DNA of 6,701 bases, from contig JAUIHU010000253.1 in NCBI GenBank assembly GCA_030432175.1, positions 1 through 6,701 on the forward strand, in the 5' to 3' direction. The notes under the pieces are model-generated. The model saw nothing but the letters and a program-made list of their open reading frames with translations, had not been told where the DNA came from and searched no databases. Shown here piece after piece: positions 1 through 4,861 of this stretch (positions within the stretch are counted from its first letter, which is position 1; each line of letters starts with the position of its first letter). Position numbers and translations under genes: made by a program. The stretch is from Verrucomicrobiia bacterium (GTDB lineage: Bacteria; Verrucomicrobiota; Verrucomicrobiia; Limisphaerales; JAUIHU01).

Positions 1-2574
1 CTAGACATCGTCCTTTAGTGAAATCGTATCAAGAGCATTGATAGGATCTCCCGGCCAGCGGGTGGAGTTCCTCAAATTATACTCATTCATAGCATTCTGA
101 AGATCCTGCAACTCGCGATAGTTCCGCACATTAAAAATAGAGTTCACGGTCCAAAACTCATTCTTAGGTGGGAATGAAAAAGGTTGGTTGTATTTGTATT
201 CCAATGCCTGCAATCCAAGGAACATCCAACGCTGCGCTGCCTGAAAAGAAAGATCGGCTCGGATCAATGAATTTCGAGCCCGATTAAAATGAATCGGATC
301 GGCAATATACCTACGAGATAATTCCTCTGAACTTCCGATTCTGTTCAGATCCAGCTGAGCCAATTCGCGACGCAACGCCGAGATACGACCGTGTTGATTT
401 TTACGTTGAAACAGGATTTCCTGCATTTCTAACGCAGCGCTGATTCTTTCTCGTTCCAGGGTTCGAATTTCCCTCGAAGCCGCTAGAGCCCCTTCATTCA
501 CGCCGGCCATAGCCAGGTCGCGATCGAATGAAGCTGCTGCCAGATCCAACTCTTCTTCGGCCTTACCCTTTTCAGCTTCTCCTGCTGTTTGTATGGCAAG
601 ATTAGCAGCGCCGACAACAGCAACAGCAGCGGTTCCGAGTCCAGCTGCGACAAAAAAGTCTAAAACACTGTCCTGCGCCCATATTCCTGCGATATCGGAG
701 GTCATATCATAAGTCACCTGCATCCCGGCCTGAGCAGAATTCCATCCAGTGATAATGTCCCGTTGCCTGCGGATTTCATCCCGGTAATTCTCAGTCGCTT
801 CATCCACCTGATCCGTGAACAGTTCTGCTTCGGCAAGCGCCTCTCTGGCTGCATTTACTTGTGTATTTATCAGCGGATTTAATTCAGAAAGTGTTTCTTG
901 TTGCAGGTCCGCCTGTCCCATCAACTGATAGGCTTCCCATAGTTCACTCCCATTTCTGGGATTGGTATAATGCGTGGGCAACTCCGTTTCACTGTTTACA
1001 CCTAAAATTTCAGCTAATTCTGTATCCCAGTCATCTACCTGCTCATCCGGAGTATAACCTGTGATCTCCTGATATCGATTTCCATAGGTTTGCAATATGG
1101 CAGCGGATTCGGCTGAGATTTCATCAGAATAAATCCGGTAATTCTGATAGTCTGAAATAGCATTCTGATACTCAGAGGAGGCTATTCCTAAAACAGAATC
1201 ATTTCGGTTTGGATCCAACCATTGCATAAGGGCATCGAAAGAATCCTGAACTTGTGGCTGTCCCGGAGGACTTGAAAACAATACGAATGTATCCGGATCA
1301 AAACCCAAAGCGTTTTGAGAACCCCTCATGGACCCGGCTATAACATCAAATTCACCCATAGCCACTACAATCCCCTCGCCTGCTTCTGCCAGACCCGAAG
1401 TTTCGGAAGCATTTTCCAGCGCTTCCGGAACCAGACTTTTCAGCAATGACAAACTGGAAGTGACTTCGATTTCGGCGTGACTCATCAGTTGAGCAGCGCG
1501 CTCAAAATCATTTTGTTCCGCGGTGACCTGTCCACGAACCACTAGCAGTTTTGCAGCTTGAGCAGTGGCTTGAACGTATTTTCTCATCAGTTTAAACAAA
1601 GCGACGTAATCCTTGTACCCGTTGAACAATGTTTGAGGCTCATCGGCTACAATAGCCCCCTGAGATGAGATTGTTTTGCGGATACCATCTTCCCAGAAGT
1701 GAGATGTCATGTGATTTCTGACTGGCTGTTCCTCCTTGAATACACGCGCCCCAAACTGAAATCCCGGAGGAGTTCCCGCTTGTGCGATTTCAGGATCCAG
1801 GTTTGCCGTATCACTCAACAATCCTGAATAAATAAGCCATATCTGTTCGTAGATCCCCAGAATCTCCTCATATAGATCCACTTCCTGGTCAATGATCAGC
1901 CGATCCTGTGCATCCGCCTCTAAACGAATTCTGGAAAGCTCCAGCAGTTTCTCGTCTGCCAGAAGTTGTTCCGCGATGATCCAGTCATAATACACCTCCA
2001 ACCACATATGTCTTAGCTCGCTATGATACGGAGTATAAGCTAATGTATTTCGAAAGATTTTTAGAGCTGCTCTGACTGACTCTCGATCGCTGACTGTGAA
2101 TAGAGAATCCATTGTTCGATTAGTCAACGAAACCCGATTACCGTCCGTGTTGAACAAAGCCTCTTTGTACCTGAGAGCCGCGCTTCCATTAGCAACGATT
2201 TCAGGATCCGAGATTGGATAGGGTGGGTAAAGTATCTCCTGAATTTCTTCCATGGCGTCGGATTCAAACCCGGGATAGGGAATTGTTGGAGCAAACGTAT
2301 GCCCCATTGAGAAGCGAGTCATTTGGATTTCCGGACCGTTCGCCTGAACCGAATGACTCCCATTAGAGGTGATAACAGCCGAGCTTCTTGTTTGCGTTGT
2401 TCCATTGTTACCGGAGGAAAGGCTCAATGTGTTGTGGACTTCCGGGTAAAGCGCTCCAACCACTGATGGGGCTCCGGGATTTTGTGGTGGAGTGACTGCC
2501 TGAAGTATGCAACCTCCCCAAGCAGCAAACGCCAGCAAACATTTGGTAATATTTCTTAAATGGGTACGAGTCAT
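1..2574 (-). CDS. Secreted helical/coiled-coil protein with central hydrophobic segment, function unknown
   Basis: I do not recognise this 857-residue protein as a named family. It starts at ATG and ends at TAG, whose complement is the first three bases of the window, so it is complete. Residues 1-26 form a Sec signal peptide (R/K-rich start, hydrophobic core, LQA before V27). The mature chain has a Gly/Ser/Pro-rich linker to about residue 90, then mostly helices: a bundle at about 159-255, a GYKDYVALF helix region at 319-350, a QNALGF loop at 420-425, and long amphipathic helices at about 555-615 and 665-745. Between the last two lies a 22-residue hydrophobic stretch (640-661). A further helix (763-795, ending LEYKYNQP) precedes the C-terminus. 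I see no cysteine in the mature part. Its ATG lies 12 bp after the preceding gene's stop, with a weak AAGG two bases before it, so translation may be coupled. The layout recalls alpha-pore-forming toxins or Tc-toxin stalks, but that is a resemblance of layout only. Confidence 0.88.
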   Translation of the reverse strand: MTRTHLRNITKCLLAFAAWGGCILQAVTPPQNPGAPSVVGALYPEVHNTLSLSSGNNGTTQTRSSAVITSNGSHSVQANGPEIQMTRFSMGHTFAPTIPYPGFESDAMEEIQEILYPPYPISDPEIVANGSAALRYKEALFNTDGNRVSLTNRTMDSLFTVSDRESVRAALKIFRNTLAYTPYHSELRHMWLEVYYDWIIAEQLLADEKLLELSRIRLEADAQDRLIIDQEVDLYEEILGIYEQIWLIYSGLLSDTANLDPEIAQAGTPPGFQFGARVFKEEQPVRNHMTSHFWEDGIRKTISSQGAIVADEPQTLFNGYKDYVALFKLMRKYVQATAQAAKLLVVRGQVTAEQNDFERAAQLMSHAEIEVTSSLSLLKSLVPEALENASETSGLAEAGEGIVVAMGEFDVIAGSMRGSQNALGFDPDTFVLFSSPPGQPQVQDSFDALMQWLDPNRNDSVLGIASSEYQNAISDYQNYRIYSDEISAESAAILQTYGNRYQEITGYTPDEQVDDWDTELAEILGVNSETELPTHYTNPRNGSELWEAYQLMGQADLQQETLSELNPLINTQVNAAREALAEAELFTDQVDEATENYRDEIRRQRDIITGWNSAQAGMQVTYDMTSDIAGIWAQDSVLDFFVAAGLGTAAVAVVGAANLAIQTAGEAEKGKAEEELDLAAASFDRDLAMAGVNEGALAASREIRTLERERISAALEMQEILFQRKNQHGRISALRRELAQLDLNRIGSSEELSRRYIADPIHFNRARNSLIRADLSFQAAQRWMFLGLQALEYKYNQPFSFPPKNEFWTVNSIFNVRNYRELQDLQNAMNEYNLRNSTRWPGDPINALDTISLKDDV
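592..657 (-). other. Hydrophobic segment between two helical arms (possible membrane-inserting hairpin)
   Basis: Codons for residues 640-661 of the helical secreted protein read FF-VAAGLGTAAVAVVGAA-NLAI. There is no charged residue over 22 positions, and Gly and Ala are frequent. The helical regions on both sides (about 555-615 and 665-745) are strongly charged and heptad-like. A signal peptide directs the protein out of the cytoplasm, so this is not the N-terminal export signal. It could be a single membrane-spanning helix, a short hairpin that inserts into a membrane, or a buried helix packed inside a bundle. Sequence alone does not separate these. Confidence 0.55.
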
Positions 2575-2586
2575 AACCTTAATGAA
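2575..2586 (-). promoter_or_regulatory. 12-bp intergenic spacer with weak ribosome binding site
   Basis: Only 12 bases separate the TGA of the multidomain secreted gene from the ATG of the helical gene. The sole Shine-Dalgarno-like run is AAGG, two bases before the ATG, which is unusually close. The TGA and the next ATG are in the same reading frame with no other stop between them. The short gap leaves no room for a promoter, so the two genes should be co-transcribed, and translation of the second may rely on ribosomes finishing the first. Confidence 0.55.
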
Positions 2587-4752
2587 TCAGGGTTGATGAA
2601 ATGGAATTTGGATAGGTTCGGTAATCGTGATTTTGCGTGTCAGCGAAAAGCTTCCTTGGGTTTCTGATCTTAATACTCCATCAGAGTCGAAGTATTTCTC
2701 CTGAAACACACCTCCTATCGCTATAGCGCCAACATTGACGCCGTCTACCAGGGAGAATTCGAATAAATATTCGTGGTCTTGGTCTGGCCCCGCAGGAGGA
2801 GTGGATTCAAGGATCAATTCTCTCGATAATGCGCCAGTAGAGAAAAGTGACGACCCTCCAGCGCTAAACCTCTCAGTGGTAGCTGTTAGCGTTTCATCCT
2901 GAAACTGCCACGCCTCCATACTCACCTCTTGAAGGTCTGATGGAAAAAAGCCGATGACTTGCCCGGAAGAACGAAACGGTTGAATCCGAGCTGAAGACTG
3001 ACCGTCTTTTTGGGTCACATTCAGCTCGAATCGGCTGATTGTCTCTGCGGTGACCAGGGTTCCAAAGAATTGCAGATCATTGTCGACAATCACAATTGCA
3101 TGACTGAGCTGAGCCCCACGCCGGTATGAGTTCACCGGATTGGCAAGCAGTGTCAGAGACAGAGTTTCAATTTCCTCAAGCACCTCATCGTCTTGTAAGG
3201 AAATAACAATCTCAGCCTCAGTTCCATTCACCTCAACCTGCCCGCTCCCCGGGTCCATAAAATCTTCTGAGACCACACTGGATCCAGGTCCAAAACTATA
3301 AAGAATTTCTCCCTGATAATCCCTGTCTATCAAAAGCGGAATTCGAACTTCTGAAGCGTCCTCGGTAACAACCGTTCTTGCTTCCGCAAATTCAATAAAC
3401 GCAAGTGAACTCACCGACGGCTTGTCGTTTATATCAAGCGGGTCAGTCCCTCGGGCCACTTCTACACTATCCGCAAAACCATCTCCATCGGTGTCAATCA
3501 ATACCGGGTTGGTTCCTATACTATTTTCAAAAGTGTCAGCTAATCCGTCGCCATCGGTGTCAGTTTGCTGAGTGGTCCAAGCTACGACACGATAGAACTG
3601 TTCCTGCTCGGACGGACGGGGAATCCTGAATTCATATCGGCTGTCTCCGAGATTCTGAAACTCTAAAGTTTGAACCAAACTCCAGGAGTCCAACCCTGCT
3701 AAAGTGGATGACGATTCTAAAGAATAATAACCTCCACCTCCCTGAATGTTGATATGGTCTATAAATTCTACCCGGGTGGCGTTGAAATCCAATGATTCTA
3801 CTGCCGTAATTTCCAAAGCATCAGAGATCACTTCAACCGTCCCATCACCACACACTGCCATTCGCGCTTCCGGAAAATTATCAAACGCATCCCAACCAAA
3901 GATCATTGCCGGCCCATTATTATCTGGGTCCGAGCCTATCTCCTTTTCACTCCAACTGGTATCAACATATGCAATCCTGGCGCAGGGCATAGGAAATGGA
4001 TCACCTACCACAGGAGTTTCTTCCGCTGCGCCTTCAAAATAGTTTTGAGTCCAACCCTGGCTCGTTGGGTCTGGAGCTGTGTCCTGTATCTCGGAAAACC
4101 CGGCAGAGTAACGAAAAACAGCCCCTCCGGTGATTGCAAATTCAACAGTCTGATAAAGAGCAGTCCCTGTTCCTAAAGAAGCATTGGCTCCCCAAAGAGC
4201 CACCCCATCCCAAAAAGTGTCATTCTCATTCCCTGTCCATGAAACAATCTCCTCTCCCTCAAAGTAGTAGGTTGCCTCATCGGTTGCCGGGTTATAAATG
4301 ATTTCATGGTGATGGTATTCACTCATCCAGTCATCCCCTGATTCCAAAGGAAATCTTCCTCCATCAGGCAAACCGCCAACAGCAAGCTCCAATCCATCCT
4401 CATCTCCTCCCCACGTGATAAAGAACCGCTTGTCGCCATGTCCGAAATTCAAATAGTGCGAAAAGTGGGCATCAGGAAATCGCATGATGCTGGTGAATCT
4501 CCAGCCTTCTGACAAAGCTTGGGCTTTCTCCGATTCAGTGAGTTCGTAGGTGTAAAACAAACCTCCGACTCCAGCTTGATCGTTCTGGTCAGAAATTTGC
4601 CACGCATTGGGAGTCAGCTGCCCTTGTGTGACAGCCACAGCAATCGCAAAAAAAACTGAGCTGAATGGTAAAAATCGAAGTAATCCCCAGCGCCTTATTT
4701 TAAAGGCACAGGGCGACGAAGTTGTTATTTCCTGAGAAAAGGACTCTTTCAT
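2587..4752 (-). CDS. Secreted multidomain protein: LamG/ConA-like, FYRV module, TSP3 repeats, Calx-beta
   Basis: This is a 721-residue exported protein, probably extracellular or surface-attached. Residues 1-40 are a signal peptide with a long n-region (RR at 20-21, hydrophobic core about 24-40, AVA at 38-40). Residues 46-209 look like a LamG/concanavalin-A-type beta sandwich (YHHHEIIYNP…YYFEGEEI at about 146-169), a fold that often binds sugars. Residues 342-391 are the YSLESSSTL…W…QFYRVV module seen in PVC-phylum secreted proteins. Residues 398-443 hold two DTDGDG calcium loops, and 452-559 are a Calx-beta domain (DDEVLEEIETLSLTL, ending IVDND). Residues 560-721 are beta-rich and not recognised. 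The linker at 210-341 has the only two mature cysteines (C257, C301), a possible disulfide. The start is well fixed: an in-frame TGA lies three codons upstream. No sortase, PEP-CTERM or type IX signal is evident at the C-terminus, so the mode of attachment is unknown. A sugar-binding or adhesive role is inference. Confidence 0.88.
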   Translation of the reverse strand: MKESFSQEITTSSPCAFKIRRWGLLRFLPFSSVFFAIAVAVTQGQLTPNAWQISDQNDQAGVGGLFYTYELTESEKAQALSEGWRFTSIMRFPDAHFSHYLNFGHGDKRFFITWGGDEDGLELAVGGLPDGGRFPLESGDDWMSEYHHHEIIYNPATDEATYYFEGEEIVSWTGNENDTFWDGVALWGANASLGTGTALYQTVEFAITGGAVFRYSAGFSEIQDTAPDPTSQGWTQNYFEGAAEETPVVGDPFPMPCARIAYVDTSWSEKEIGSDPDNNGPAMIFGWDAFDNFPEARMAVCGDGTVEVISDALEITAVESLDFNATRVEFIDHINIQGGGGYYSLESSSTLAGLDSWSLVQTLEFQNLGDSRYEFRIPRPSEQEQFYRVVAWTTQQTDTDGDGLADTFENSIGTNPVLIDTDGDGFADSVEVARGTDPLDINDKPSVSSLAFIEFAEARTVVTEDASEVRIPLLIDRDYQGEILYSFGPGSSVVSEDFMDPGSGQVEVNGTEAEIVISLQDDEVLEEIETLSLTLLANPVNSYRRGAQLSHAIVIVDNDLQFFGTLVTAETISRFELNVTQKDGQSSARIQPFRSSGQVIGFFPSDLQEVSMEAWQFQDETLTATTERFSAGGSSLFSTGALSRELILESTPPAGPDQDHEYLFEFSLVDGVNVGAIAIGGVFQEKYFDSDGVLRSETQGSFSLTRKITITEPIQIPFHQP
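3424..3561 (-). repeat. Two tandem TSP3-type calcium-binding repeats (DTDGDG)
   Basis: Residues 398-443 of the multidomain protein contain two units spaced 22 residues apart, each of the form DTDGDGxADxxE…GT(N/D)P. The Asp residues at positions 1, 3 and 5 of each loop match thrombospondin type 3 repeats, which bind calcium and form stiff connectors in exported proteins. The DNA copies are similar but not identical (both contain GACACCGATGG), which fits an old internal duplication. Confidence 0.85.
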
Positions 4753-4757
4753 AGCGC

Positions 4758-4860
4758 TTCAGAAATTCGTGCACATCGTGTGCGTTTTCTTTAAGTGCGC
4801 TTTTCTGAGTCAGAAACGATCAAGTCCTGTAATTTTTTTTCTTTGGAAGGTCTTTCTGAA
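4758..4860. repeat. Four-copy mirror-symmetric heptamer array (TTTCTGA/TCAGAAA)
   Basis: Read on the plus strand the copies are TTCAGAAA (4758-4765), TTTCTGA (4802-4808), TCAGAAA (4810-4816) and TTTCTGAA (4853-4860). The inner two form a perfect palindrome around G4809. The outer two are perfect 8-base inverted repeats of each other, also centred on 4809. Spacers on both sides are exactly 36 bp, while the spacer sequences themselves are unrelated. Same-orientation copies lie 51 bp apart, close to five helical turns. The array nearly fills the gap between the genes. It may be a protein-binding site with paired dyads or an RNA structure, and chance cannot be excluded. Confidence 0.6.
4771..4783 (-). 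promoter_or_regulatory. Small inverted repeat in the leader of the multidomain gene
   Basis: GCACA and TGTGC are perfect complements separated by three bases. The structure ends 18 bases before the ATG of the multidomain secreted gene and sits within the 36-bp spacer between the third and fourth heptamer copies (transcript order). A five-base stem with a three-base loop is weak alone. It would stack on the stem formed if those two heptamer copies pair in RNA. Confidence 0.3.
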
Positions 4861-4861
4861 T

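Larger units (their letters stand above)
4753..4861 (-). promoter_or_regulatory. Intergenic leader region of the secreted gene pair
   Basis: This 109-bp gap lies between the WD40 gene's stop and the start of the multidomain secreted gene. It is the only intergenic stretch in the window long enough for a promoter or leader. It holds the symmetric heptamer array, a T8 run on the plus strand (4833-4840, A8 in the direction of transcription) and a small inverted repeat (GCACA-TCG-TGTGC, 4771-4783). I see no convincing -35/-10 pair and no hairpin followed by a T-run in the minus-strand direction. I therefore cannot say whether the WD40 gene is co-transcribed with the two genes downstream. Confidence 0.5.

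Noticed and set aside
2500..2574. Lipoprotein signal peptide for the helical protein (Cys22 after Trp-Gly-Gly)
   Set aside because: The lipobox needs a Leu-like residue at -3; here it is Trp. The LQA sequence ending at residue 26 gives a better ordinary signal peptidase site.
2587..2589. TGA read as sense (selenocysteine or programmed readthrough) joining the two secreted genes
   Set aside because: The downstream product starts with its own signal peptide, and no SECIS-like hairpin is apparent just after the TGA. Independent initiation is the simpler reading.
4788..4823. Possible minus-strand promoter (TTGATC or TTTCTG as -35, TAAAGA as -10)
   Set aside because: TTGATC has no -10-like hexamer at 16-19 bp spacing, and TTTCTG with TAAAGA matches consensus at too few positions. 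The upstream A8 tract is suggestive of an UP element but not enough.
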